Below are positions 43,640-51,948 of a DNA stretch of 64,000 nucleotides, one piece after another. Both the position numbers and the translations under genes were made by a program. The notes under the pieces are model-generated. The model saw only the letters and a list, made by a program, of their open reading frames with translations. It searched no databases and was not told the origin of the DNA. The DNA is from Acetatifactor muris. Lineage in GTDB: Bacteria; Bacillota; Clostridia; Lachnospirales; Lachnospiraceae. Positions within the stretch are counted from its first letter, which is position 1. Each line of letters opens with the position of its first letter. The stretch lies in contig JAMPHD010000008.1 of NCBI GenBank assembly GCA_023663635.1, forward strand, positions 49,411-113,410, given 5' to 3'.

Positions 43640-44759
43640 AGTCGGACTCCAATGCCAATTCAATGGTCTCAGTGATGATCTCTTCAAAGGTCAGACCTTC
43701 CGCTTTCAGCATATTGGGAAAGCGGCTGTGGTCCGTAAAGCCGGGAATGGTATTCACCTCGTTGAAAACGATCTCCCCGGAGGGTGTGAGGAACATGTCC
43801 ACCCTGGCGAAACCTCTGCAGCCCAGAGTCCTATAGATTCGGGCGGCGTTCTGTCTGATCTGCAGGGCCTTGTCCGCGTCGATCCGTGCCGGAACATGGA
43901 TGGCGGAAGTCTTCAGAGTGTATTTTTCCGTATAGTCAAAAAATCCCTCTGACAGTTCGATCTCATCCGGTCCTCCCAGAGTCAGCCGGTCGTTGCCCAA
44001 GACGGCGCAGCCCACCTCAAAGCCGGGAATGGCCTCCTCCAAGATCACGGAATCGTCATATTGCAATGCCTTTTCCACAGCATCGGGGAGGGCGGCGGCA
44101 TCCGTCACCCGGGTGATACCGAAAGAGGAGCCGGCCCGGACGGGTTTCACAAACAGCGGGTATCCGATCTCATCCGCCTGCGTCCGCAGAGAATCGGAGT
44201 CGATATTTTCCCGCAAATCCGCATTTTCCTGCCGGAAAAAATTGCGGGACAGTACCCGTGCTTTAGGAACCCGGATCCCTGCCGCAGAGACCAGACGGTG
44301 GGCTTTGTCCTTGTCCATGCACAATGCGGACGCGAGCACATCGCATCCCACAACAGGAATCCCCGCAAGGCGAAACATGCCCTGTACGGTGCCGTCCTCT
44401 CCGTTCCTGCCGTGCAGCACGGGAAATACCGCGTCAATCTTGGGATGGCGGAGGGAATCGCAGGTATTTTGGCGGACAGAGTCTTGCAGATACAGCCCGC
44501 GGGGTGAGAGGGACAGGGTGACGGGGACACAGTCCTCCTCTTTGTACCAGGTATCATTCGGAATCCGGTCCGGGTGGCCCCGGAAGAGGAACCATTCACC
44601 TGAGGGGGTGATACCGATGGGCGTGGGAGCGAATTTCTCCCGATCCATATGTGTGATGATCGCGTAGGCGGATTGCAGGGATACCGTGTACTCCGGGGAG
44701 CGGCCGCCGAACAGGACGGCGATCTGTTTAGGTTTGGTGGCATTGGTCTCGTTCTTCAT
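43626..44759 (-). CDS. vanG: D-alanine--D-serine ligase, VanG type
   Basis: An ATP-grasp ligase that joins D-Ala to D-Ser, the change that lowers vancomycin affinity. The 377-residue protein has AVLFGGRSPEYTVSLQSA (about residues 14-31), the LHGRNGEDGTVQG loop, VKPVRAGSSFGI, and the omega-loop segment FFDYTEKYTLKTSAIHVPAR. That segment follows the VanG pattern rather than the Tyr-Lys-Tyr pattern of D-Ala-D-Ala ligases. FNEVNTIPGFTDHSRFP closes the active site. It is co-transcribed with vanT. Substrate preference is inferred from the loop and the racemase partner. Confidence 0.93.
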   Translation of the reverse strand: MKNETNATKPKQIAVLFGGRSPEYTVSLQSAYAIITHMDREKFAPTPIGITPSGEWFLFRGHPDRIPNDTWYKEEDCVPVTLSLSPRGLYLQDSVRQNTCDSLRHPKIDAVFPVLHGRNGEDGTVQGMFRLAGIPVVGCDVLASALCMDKDKAHRLVSAAGIRVPKARVLSRNFFRQENADLRENIDSDSLRTQADEIGYPLFVKPVRAGSSFGITRVTDAAALPDAVEKALQYDDSVILEEAIPGFEVGCAVLGNDRLTLGGPDEIELSEGFFDYTEKYTLKTSAIHVPARIDADKALQIRQNAARIYRTLGCRGFARVDMFLTPSGEIVFNEVNTIPGFTDHSRFPNMLKAEGLTFEEIITETIELALESDYEQY

Positions 44760-44825
44760 AGTATTTGTCCTCGCGTTATAAAGTAGTGTTTATAGTCCTT
44801 CGTGAGTGGGAATGGAGCGGCGGAC

Positions 44826-44873
44826 AAAAATCTGCCGGCCCTCAGTGCTTTCATTATACCAAGGGTCGGCAGA
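44826..44873 (-). terminator. Terminator between vanS and the vanG ligase gene
   Basis: On the minus strand TCTGCCGACCCT pairs with AGGGCCGGCAGA (one G-U pair) and is followed by TTTTTG. It lies after vanS and before vanG, so regulator and resistance genes are separate units. The loop contains TATAAT, which could be the -10 box of the vanG promoter; no good -35 is seen at 17 bases, as expected if VanR activates it. Confidence 0.75.
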
Positions 44874-44935
44874 ATATGTTTTAACAAGCCATTGCGTTCA
44901 GGCTAAGATATTCCGTATAAAATATTAATATTGTA

Positions 44936-46066
44936 TTAAGACGCCGCGGACAGGGTGATCACGATGGTAAACAGATTGTTTTCACTGAAGGCTTGGATGG
45001 TGCCGCCGTGCAGCGATACGATCTCCCTGGCGATGGCCAGTCCCAGTCCGCTGCCGCCGGTATTGGAGGCGCGGGACTCATCCGGACGATAGAATTTCTC
45101 AAAGATAGCATCCAGTTGTTCCTTGGGAATGGTGTTGCCCTGATTTTGAACAGAAACGACAACATTGTCATTTTCCTGCGCGGCAGTGATCAGAATCTCC
45201 GTGTTGGGGAAACTGTAAGCGGCGGCATTTTTTAATACATTCTGGAACACCCGCGCCAATTTATCGGGATCGCCGCAGACGGTCAGGTTTTCGTCAGCTT
45301 TCAGAACAGTGGTGTTGCCCCTTGTTAAGAGCAGGGGTGAGAGCTCGTCGGAGAGCTGTACCAACATATAATACAGATCGATATTTTCATTGGAGAGTTG
45401 GATCTGTTGGAGATTATAGCGGGTGATCTCAAAAAATTCATTGATCATTTTCTCCAACCGGTATGCCTTGTCCAAGGTGATATTCACGTACTTGGTCCGC
45501 TGCTCGGGGGGCATATCGGGAGTCTCCGAGAGGAGATTGAGATAGCCGATCACGGAGGTCAGGGGGGTGCGGATGTCGTGAGCCAGATACATGACCAGAT
45601 CATTCTTGCGCTGCTCTGCCAACTGTGCCTCCAGAGTGCGCTGTTTGAGTTTGAGCTTGACGGCGTTTAATTTGTGCTCTATGGACATCATTTCCGAGGG
45701 CAGACAGATTACCACGTCATCCAGGAGAAGGTCATCGATCCCCCGGATCACGATATCAAAGTATTTGGTGAGCCAATTAATGACAAACCACATCAGAAGG
45801 AGGAAAAACAGGAACATGGTTCCAATCCATATCACGTCAAAATTGTCCCGGAAGATGCGCCGATACAGAAGACAGGAATCCTCGTAGGAGAGCAAAAGCG
45901 TAAATTGGAAAAATCGGACGATGAGTTCACTGATCCGTCCCCGCCACAGATAGTAGAGCCAAAACGGCGCGCTGACGGACAGTATTACAGTGAACAGACA
46001 GCGCAGGAGGATTCTTCTTTTGAGCTGTCCATAGTTGGTGTTGTGATTGTCAGATTGAAGTTTCAA
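44936..46066 (-). CDS. vanS: VanS-like sensor histidine kinase
   Basis: The 376-residue kinase has two membrane helices (about residues 24-44 and 75-98), with a short loop between them. A HisKA motif follows, MYLAHDIRTPLTSVIGYLNL (phospho-His near 165), then an HATPase domain with NVLKNAAAYS, VQNQGNTIP and GGSGLGLAIAREIV. In Van systems it activates VanR when glycopeptide or damaged cell wall is sensed. TTG 46066 is the likely start, overlapping vanR by 17 bases. A longer in-frame ORF to 46189 is antisense-free but lies inside vanR. The first residues would be encoded LKLQSDNHNTNYG. Confidence 0.88.
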   Translation of the reverse strand: MKLQSDNHNTNYGQLKRRILLRCLFTVILSVSAPFWLYYLWRGRISELIVRFFQFTLLLSYEDSCLLYRRIFRDNFDVIWIGTMFLFFLLLMWFVINWLTKYFDIVIRGIDDLLLDDVVICLPSEMMSIEHKLNAVKLKLKQRTLEAQLAEQRKNDLVMYLAHDIRTPLTSVIGYLNLLSETPDMPPEQRTKYVNITLDKAYRLEKMINEFFEITRYNLQQIQLSNENIDLYYMLVQLSDELSPLLLTRGNTTVLKADENLTVCGDPDKLARVFQNVLKNAAAYSFPNTEILITAAQENDNVVVSVQNQGNTIPKEQLDAIFEKFYRPDESRASNTGGSGLGLAIAREIVSLHGGTIQAFSENNLFTIVITLSAAS

Positions 46067-46757
46067 TTTTGTATCCCACCCCCCATATCGTCTTGATGTA
46101 TTTCGGATGTTCCACGGTGTCATGCATCTTCTCCCGAAGGTGTCGTATGTGGACCGTGATGGTATTATTGCTCTTGCTGTAATACTCATCTTCCCAGATT
46201 CCGTGGAACAGTTCTTCCGCGCTGACCACGTTCCCCTTATTTTCCAACAGGATGCGCAGAAGGGAAAACTCCGTGGGGGTCAGTATGAGAGGCTGGTCAT
46301 CCAATGTGCACTCATGGGTCTTCACGTTCATGACGAGACCTGAGTGCGCGATGATATCGCCGGTGCCGTCCGGCGCGTGAGAGGGATTATATTTTTTGTA
46401 ACGGCGCAGCTGCGCCTTGACCCTGGCCACCATCTCCAAGGGACGGAAAGGCTTGGTGATGTAGTCGTCCGCGCCCAAGGTGAGCCCGGTGATCTTGTCC
46501 GTCTCTGCGTCCTTGGCGGTCAGCATGATCACCGGGTAGGTATATTGTTCCCTGATCTGTTGGCACAGAGCGAATCCGTTCATATCCGGCAGCATGATAT
46601 CCAGAATGGCCAGATCCAACTCCGTGCTCTCAATGCATTTCAACGCCTCCCGGGCTGTGTAGAATTTATATACGATGTAATTTTCATTGGTCAGATACAG
46701 TTCGATCAGATCGGCGATCTCGACCTCATCGTCCACGATCAATATTTTATCAGACAT
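46050..46757 (-). CDS. vanR: VanR-like OmpR-family response regulator
   Basis: The 235-residue protein has a receiver domain (DDE near residues 8-10, phospho-Asp in AILDIMLPDMNGF near 53, Lys in DDYITKPF near 102) and a winged helix (LTPTEFSLLRILLENKGNVV, ending GVGYKI). When phosphorylated by VanS it would activate its own promoter and that of the ligase gene. AGAGGCGGG precedes the ATG. A TATAAT box without a good -35 lies at 46793-46798, fitting an activator-dependent promoter. Confidence 0.93.
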   Translation of the reverse strand: MSDKILIVDDEVEIADLIELYLTNENYIVYKFYTAREALKCIESTELDLAILDIMLPDMNGFALCQQIREQYTYPVIMLTAKDAETDKITGLTLGADDYITKPFRPLEMVARVKAQLRRYKKYNPSHAPDGTGDIIAHSGLVMNVKTHECTLDDQPLILTPTEFSLLRILLENKGNVVSAEELFHGIWEDEYYSKSNNTITVHIRHLREKMHDTVEHPKYIKTIWGVGYKIETSI

Positions 46758-46792
46758 TTCCCCGCCTCTTTCCCGTCAAAGGATCTGACTTT

Positions 46793-46798
46793 ATTATA
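46793..46798 (-). promoter_or_regulatory. -10 box of the vanRS promoter
   Basis: TATAAT on the minus strand, 36 bases upstream of the vanR ATG. The region 17 bases further upstream (AATAAA) is a poor -35, as in promoters that need an activator such as VanR itself. Confidence 0.5.
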
Positions 46799-46870
46799 GC
46801 AAAAATCGACGGCGGTTTATTTGTTTTTTGCGGAAAAATTATTAAGATTTTCCTAAGTTGAAACAGGATA

Positions 46871-47569
46871 TTACTTTTTATTGTTGGGAAGTTTGGCATA
46901 CTCTGCTTTCAGCTCTGCCTGAATCTCATCAATGCGTTTCCAGACATCGGAGATTGCCTCCACCTCATCCGTAGGTTTCAGCTTGCCGCCCTGCAATTCC
47001 TTTTGGCGCGCTTCCTCCTGACGATTCCGGATACTCTTGCGATACAGGAAACGGAAGACTACACGCACAAAAGGCTGAATGAAGAACAGTTGGGAAAAGT
47101 ACGCAAACGGGAAGTTAAAACATACCAGTTTCAGCCAGTTCGCCAACAGAGTCAAAATATGAAATCCGGCATAATACGGATAGTACAAAATGGCAGCCAG
47201 GAAACTCATGATCGGGCACATAAGACCCACCGTGGCGCAGATGATGGCCGTCTCAAACATCATGGGATGATTTTTGGACGGGTCAAAGACGCGGCAGGCC
47301 AACTTGAAGGACAGCGGACTTCCCACCAACAGTTCCAAGCAGTAGGCCAATGCAAATTCGATCAGTATGACGGCCCATATGGGGACGGCATTGCCAAATA
47401 CCGATATACCGCCCATGGCATTGATGGCGGCAAGGACGGAGGGTTCTCCCGTCAGCGCCATAAAGGTGCCGCCATTGATCACATACAGGCTGTAAAATAC
47501 ATAGGCATGAACAGTTACGATCACGGTCAACAGTGCGAAGACCATTCTTTGAGCTTGATTTTGAGGCAT
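46871..47569 (-). CDS. DUF2798-type membrane protein
   Basis: The 232-residue protein contains two DUF2798-like units: RMVFALLTVIVTVHAYVFYS near the N-terminus and MMFETAIICATVGLMCPIMS near residue 115. Each is made of paired helices, giving about four to five membrane segments. A charged tail follows (RNRQEEARQKELQGGKLKPT). AGGAG lies eight bases before ATG 47569; the frame is open upstream but without a ribosome site. The function of the family is unknown. Confidence 0.85.
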   Translation of the reverse strand: MPQNQAQRMVFALLTVIVTVHAYVFYSLYVINGGTFMALTGEPSVLAAINAMGGISVFGNAVPIWAVILIEFALAYCLELLVGSPLSFKLACRVFDPSKNHPMMFETAIICATVGLMCPIMSFLAAILYYPYYAGFHILTLLANWLKLVCFNFPFAYFSQLFFIQPFVRVVFRFLYRKSIRNRQEEARQKELQGGKLKPTDEVEAISDVWKRIDEIQAELKAEYAKLPNNKK

Positions 47570-47953
47570 GATTTTTCTCCTTTTTTGGTGATATTGTGAT
47601 GAGACCGGCTCATGAAATCCGGGAATATCCAAAATAAGAGGACACACAAAAAACACAAGTGATACCGCCATAATTCCGTGATCAGATTTACGTGCGCAGC
47701 ACCACTTGTGTCATTTATGTTTCCGTATTTCGATATGTTCCGAAAAATTTCCTTGAGAATCATATCACGGGAAAATGGAAAAAGTCAAGGGAAATCTTCC
47801 CATGCGGTGGGAAGTATTTCAACTCTATATGTCATTTACCCGCTCCCTTAATTTCTCTTTTGCCATATTGGAAATTGATGTATAATCATTGCGTAATGCC
47901 GCCAATAAAGAGACGGGATTTTCTTCAACCTTATGAGATCCACGTTTTCACAG
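47570..47953. other. Intergenic region with two small inverted repeats
   Basis: No gene is visible. ACACAAGTG (47653-47661) and CACTTGTGT (47703-47711) form a perfect nine-base inverted repeat 41 bases apart, upstream of the DUF2798 gene. CTTCCCA-TGCGG-TGGGAAG (47796-47814) is a compact hairpin that could weakly terminate the GH5 transcript, since it lies downstream of the minus-strand GH5 stop only for RNA leaving position 47954. Confidence 0.5.
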
Positions 47954-49207
47954 TCACTGTTTACTGCGGAAATACTCCCGAATCCACTTGCCGGATTCGT
48001 TCAGATCTTCCTCGCTCCAGTCGCAGGTCTTGCTGCAGGATGCCTTCAGCACACTGCTGGACTCATCTTTATTGGCCAGATTCCAACAACAGAAACTGAT
48101 ATTGTATTTCTCAATTACGTCAAACCAACTCTCGGCGGAATTAAAGTCATTGGCCCCGTTTCCGGAGGCGTCACACATACCGAATTCGCTTACAAATACA
48201 GGAAGTCCGTTCTGTACGCAGCTGTCCAGACGGTTCCAGAGCACATCTTTGTGCGTGCCCGCATAGAAATGCAGCGCGTAGAGGATGTTTTCCTCGTCCA
48301 AGGGATTGGCTTTGGCCTGATCGATATCCTGACTCCAAGTGGGAGTGCCCACAATTATGACGGCATCGGGGTCGTTTTCCCGAATGACGGGGATGACTTC
48401 CTCGGCATAGGATTTTACGCTGTCCCATGTGGCATAGCCGTTGGGCTCATTGCAGATCTCATAGATCACATTGGTGTGATCCGCGTAGGTTTCGGACATT
48501 TCTTTGAAAAAGGCGAGAGCCTGATCTTTATAGACATTGGGATCCTGATCCTGCAGCACATGCCAGTCCACGATCACATACATGCCCAGATCGGTGGCCG
48601 CGTCCACTCCGGAGCGCACCAGTGATTTCAGATAGTCCTGATCTCCGCCGGCACAGTAGCCGCTGTTCTCATGGGTATACATGGCGAGACGCACACAGTT
48701 GGTATTCCAGTCGTCCCGAAGGGTTTTGAAAGTGTCATAGCTCACAAACTGCGGGAACCATGCGATTCCGTGCGTGGACATGCCATAGAGTTGGATGGGA
48801 TCGCCGTTTTGATCCACCAGTTGGGTTCCGTCCACCCGAAGAGCGCCGTGTTCCGCGGCAAATCCGTCACCAATGGGAGCGGTCTGAGCATTGGAGTTGC
48901 CGGACTGTGTCGGAGCCGTATTTCCGGATTGGGCGCCCGCTTGTGTCGGAGTTGTGTTTCCGGATTGAGCATCGGATCCGGCATTGGAATCGGAAGAAGA
49001 TGTCGTATTGTTGGACGCGGTTTGGGTCGCAGCGCCGTCCATGGAGTCCATCATGGACTCTGCCACGGATTCCGCAACGGACTCTGCGATGGATTCCATG
49101 ATCGCAATATCCTGTTCACTCATAGTCGTACTCCCTCCGCAGGCCGTCAGCGCGCCTGCACATAATATGGACAGCATGGTCGGTAAAATTCGTTTTCCGT
49201 GTTTCAA
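47954..49207 (-). CDS. Secreted glycoside hydrolase family 5 lipoprotein (endoglucanase-like)
   Basis: The 417-residue product starts at TTG 49207 with GGGG seven bases upstream. A lipoprotein signal ends at the LTAC lipobox (about residue 23). A low-complexity Ser/Asn/Thr/Gln linker follows (residues 30-110), including an imperfect AQSGNTTPTQ repeat. The catalytic domain is GH5: RLAMYTHENSG, VIVDWHVLQD, acid/base Glu in IYEICNEPNG, and nucleophile Glu in VFVSEFGMCD. It probably cuts beta-1,4-glucans or related polymers at the cell surface. No other polysaccharide genes are adjacent. Confidence 0.92.
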   Translation of the reverse strand: MKHGKRILPTMLSILCAGALTACGGSTTMSEQDIAIMESIAESVAESVAESMMDSMDGAATQTASNNTTSSSDSNAGSDAQSGNTTPTQAGAQSGNTAPTQSGNSNAQTAPIGDGFAAEHGALRVDGTQLVDQNGDPIQLYGMSTHGIAWFPQFVSYDTFKTLRDDWNTNCVRLAMYTHENSGYCAGGDQDYLKSLVRSGVDAATDLGMYVIVDWHVLQDQDPNVYKDQALAFFKEMSETYADHTNVIYEICNEPNGYATWDSVKSYAEEVIPVIRENDPDAVIIVGTPTWSQDIDQAKANPLDEENILYALHFYAGTHKDVLWNRLDSCVQNGLPVFVSEFGMCDASGNGANDFNSAESWFDVIEKYNISFCCWNLANKDESSSVLKASCSKTCDWSEEDLNESGKWIREYFRSKQ

Positions 49208-49458
49208 AATTTGTCCCCTTTCGTGTGAGTGGTAACAGATCGCCTGCGGGATCTGTGGTCAGTACCGACTGATGTCATGTCAGCCGGCAGCAGTTAATAT
49301 CAGTATAGAGGCTGTGAGCGAGAATTGCAAGCGACTTTGCGATGTGATATGATATTTTCGGATACTACCGGATACCATCAGATATCTTCAGATATAGAAC
49401 CGGATGCGGCCGGAGAGATGTGATCTGAAATATGATCTAAAATAAGAAGGAGGCTGTC

Positions 49459-50913
49459 ATGCTGCCACAGGAATTCATGCAGAGAATGCAGGAAATGCTC
49501 GGTGACGAATATGAGAAGTTTGCGCAAAGCTTGGACGGAGAGCGGCATCAGGCCCTGCGGGTCAATCCGCTGAAGGTATCAGGCGGGATATCTTGTGACG
49601 GAGGCGCGCGGAATCAGAAGGAAATTCTCAGCAAATACTTTAATATGACACCAGTGTCATGGGAGACTTGTGGGTACTATTATGACTCCGCAGATCAGCC
49701 CGGAAAGCATCCCTATCATGAGGCGGGGGCCTATTATATACAGGAGCCCAGCGCCATGGCGGTGGTGCCGCTTATGGAGGCGCGGCCGGGGGAGCGGATC
49801 TTGGACCTGTGCGCGGCGCCTGGCGGGAAGAGTACGCAGATTGCGGCTTATTTGAACGGGCGGGGTCTGCTTGTGAGCAATGAGATCCATCCCGCCAGAG
49901 CAGGGATTTTGTCTGAAAATATAGAGCGGATGGGCGTTGCTAACACATGTGTCACAAATGAAAATCCGACAAATCTGTCAGAAAGATTCCCAGAATACTT
50001 TGACCGCGTTCTGGTGGACGCCCCCTGTTCCGGGGAGGGAATGTTTCGCAAGAACGAGATCGCATCGGAGGAGTGGAGTCCGGAAAATGTGACCATGTGC
50101 GCCGAGAGACAGGACGGAATTTTGGACTGCGCCGCCAAGATGCTGCGCCCGGGCGGGAGACTGGTGTATTCCACCTGTACTTTCGCGCCGCAGGAAAATG
50201 AGGGAACCGTGTGCAGATTCCTGCTAAGGCACCCGGAGTTCGGGATCTTGCCCATAGACAAGAGTCGGATGGGGCTGCCCCGGGGACTTTGTGACGGAAG
50301 GCCCGAGTGGGGTGACGGCAGGGAGGAGTTAAGGGGCACTCTGCGCCTGTGGCCCCATGTGGTGCGGGGAGAGGGACATTTCGCCGCTGTGTTGCAGAAA
50401 GCGGGGGATGTGCCGGAGGGATATGAGCCGATGGCGGCCGGCGGTGTGGAGCGGGGTCTTGCGGCCAAGGACAAGCGTCTGGAGATCTGGTGGGAATTTT
50501 GGCGGGAGACCGCCGTGGAGGAGGTCGTGGAACAGAGTCTTCAGAAATGGGAGAGAGGAGAGACGCTTTTTCTGTGTTTTGGGGACAATCTTTATTTGGC
50601 GCCCGGAAATATGCCGGCGTGCAAGGGTCTGAAGATCCTGCGGCCGGGACTGCATTTGGGCACTTTCAAAAAAGACCGTTTTCAGCCCTCCCACGCGCTG
50701 GCGTTGGCATTGCATCCTCATGAAATGCGACACACTTGTCATTTAGATGCGGAGGATCCCTTGACACTGTCTTATCTGCGGGGCCAAACCTTTGCCCGGG
50801 AGGGGGAGAAGGGATGGTATCTGATCGGTGTGGACGGGTACAGCCTGGGGTGGGGCAAGCTTGCCGGCGGTATCATGAAAAATCATTATCCCAAGGGTCT
50901 GAGGAAGAATTGA
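49459..50913 (+). CDS. RsmF-like rRNA (cytosine-C5) methyltransferase
   Basis: A SAM-dependent NOL1/NOP2/Sun enzyme that methylates cytosine in 16S rRNA. The 484-residue protein has the N-terminal RVNPLK segment, the SAM site DLCAAPGGKSTQIA (about 115-128), VDAPCSGEGMFRK with the helper Cys (about 185-197), and the catalytic Cys in YSTCTFAPQENE (about 239). A C-terminal RNA-binding extension is typical of RsmF/YebU. GAAGGAGG precedes the ATG. A short tandem-repeat tract starts at its stop codon and separates it from a pseudouridine synthase gene. Confidence 0.93.
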   Translation: MLPQEFMQRMQEMLGDEYEKFAQSLDGERHQALRVNPLKVSGGISCDGGARNQKEILSKYFNMTPVSWETCGYYYDSADQPGKHPYHEAGAYYIQEPSAMAVVPLMEARPGERILDLCAAPGGKSTQIAAYLNGRGLLVSNEIHPARAGILSENIERMGVANTCVTNENPTNLSERFPEYFDRVLVDAPCSGEGMFRKNEIASEEWSPENVTMCAERQDGILDCAAKMLRPGGRLVYSTCTFAPQENEGTVCRFLLRHPEFGILPIDKSRMGLPRGLCDGRPEWGDGREELRGTLRLWPHVVRGEGHFAAVLQKAGDVPEGYEPMAAGGVERGLAAKDKRLEIWWEFWRETAVEEVVEQSLQKWERGETLFLCFGDNLYLAPGNMPACKGLKILRPGLHLGTFKKDRFQPSHALALALHPHEMRHTCHLDAEDPLTLSYLRGQTFAREGEKGWYLIGVDGYSLGWGKLAGGIMKNHYPKGLRKN

Positions 50914-51025
50914 GGGTAATCGGAGAAATTGAGGGTAATCGGGGAAATTGGGGATAATCGGAGAAATTGAGGGTAATCGGGGAAATTGAAGATTGTCAGG
51001 GAAATAGGGAATGGTCAGGAAAATT
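50912..51025 (+). repeat. Six tandem 19-bp units
   Basis: Units start at 50912, 50931, 50950, 50969, 50988 and 51007. The first four follow GAGGGTAATCGGNGAAATT with one or two changes. The last two have drifted (GAAGATTGTCAGGGAAATA and GGGAATGGTCAGGAAAATT). The tract begins inside the rsmF stop codon and ends 28 bases before the next ATG. There are no spacers, so it is not a CRISPR. Confidence 0.9.
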
Positions 51026-51053
51026 TGAAAACCCGAAAAGGCAGGAGGAGACC

Positions 51054-51836
51054 ATGCGGACTATCATTCAATACGAAGACGATCAACTGATCGCGGCCTA
51101 CAAGCCGGCCGGGTTCGCCGTACAGACGGCCCGGGTGGGACAGGCAGACATGGTGAGTGAGCTCAAAAATTATTTGAAGGGCGGTACTTTGGGAGTGGTG
51201 CATCGTCTGGATCAGCCGGTGGAGGGACTGTTGGTGTTCGGCAAGACCAAGGCCGCCACGGGAGCTTTGTCCAAGCAGTTGACGGACGGGACATTAAATA
51301 AGCATTATTACGCGGTGGTCTGCGGATCGCCGCCCGCGCCGCAGGGTGAGTTGACGGATTATCTGCGCAAGACTGCGGACAATCGGGCCGAGATCGTGGA
51401 TGTGGAGACCGCGCCAGGTAAAAGCCCGCAACCAAGCGGGTCGCCGCAGCAGATTAAGTCACCGCAGCCGGGCGGGTCGCCGCAGAGGGATCATGTCGCC
51501 CGCAAGGCTGTTTTGCGGTATCACCTGTTGGAGAGTCAGGGGGAGCTGTCCCTCATGGACGTTCATATTCAGACGGGGCGTTTTCACCAGATCCGCGCCC
51601 AGATGGCTCATGCCGGCATACCTCTCTTGGGGGACTTAAAATATGGCACGGAGCACACACGGCGAATAAGTGAAGAATTGGGGATGCGCAGTGTGGCCTT
51701 GTGCGCCTGTGAGTTGGAACTGACGCATCCCGTGAAGGGAGAGAGAATGCGCTTTCAGGTAATCCCCAAGGGACGGATCTTTGAGATTTTTGAATCTATC
51801 CGTGGGCTGTCCGGTTCAGAGATTTCGGCACACTGA
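51054..51836 (+). CDS. RluA-family pseudouridine synthase
   Basis: This enzyme isomerises uridine in rRNA or tRNA. The 260-residue protein has the catalytic segment GVVHRLDQPVEGLLVFGKT (Asp near residue 48) and the conserved HYYAVVCG, HIQTGRFHQIRAQMAHAGIP and LGDLKYG motifs. GGAGGAG precedes ATG 51054; the frame is open upstream into the tandem repeat. A Pro/Ser/Gln-rich insert made of two 12-residue copies (KSPQPSGSPQQI and KSPQPGGSPQRD) interrupts the domain near residues 123-146. Confidence 0.92.
   Translation: MRTIIQYEDDQLIAAYKPAGFAVQTARVGQADMVSELKNYLKGGTLGVVHRLDQPVEGLLVFGKTKAATGALSKQLTDGTLNKHYYAVVCGSPPAPQGELTDYLRKTADNRAEIVDVETAPGKSPQPSGSPQQIKSPQPGGSPQRDHVARKAVLRYHLLESQGELSLMDVHIQTGRFHQIRAQMAHAGIPLLGDLKYGTEHTRRISEELGMRSVALCACELELTHPVKGERMRFQVIPKGRIFEIFESIRGLSGSEISAH
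51420..51491 (+). repeat. 36-bp tandem duplication inside the pseudouridine synthase gene
   Basis: Copies at 51420-51455 and 51456-51491 encode KSPQPSGSPQQI and KSPQPGGSPQRD. The insertion keeps the reading frame and falls in a loop before the HVARKAVLRYHLL strand. Confidence 0.8.
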
Positions 51837-51948
51837 AAAGGAATGACAATATTTGGCATGATTTTTGACACGAGTGTCGGATTTATCCGGCCCGAATCTT
51901 TCCATACTAAAATATCGTAGGATTTAGTTTGAGAAAGAGGGCGTGTGT

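Noticed and set aside
50912..51025. CRISPR array
   Set aside because: The 19-bp units are directly contiguous with no spacers and there are no cas genes.
49645..51880. Recurring GACAC-NN-GTGTC-like palindromes
   Set aside because: Copies near 49648 and 51866, and looser ones inside rsmF, are mostly within coding sequence and unevenly placed; chance is a sufficient explanation.
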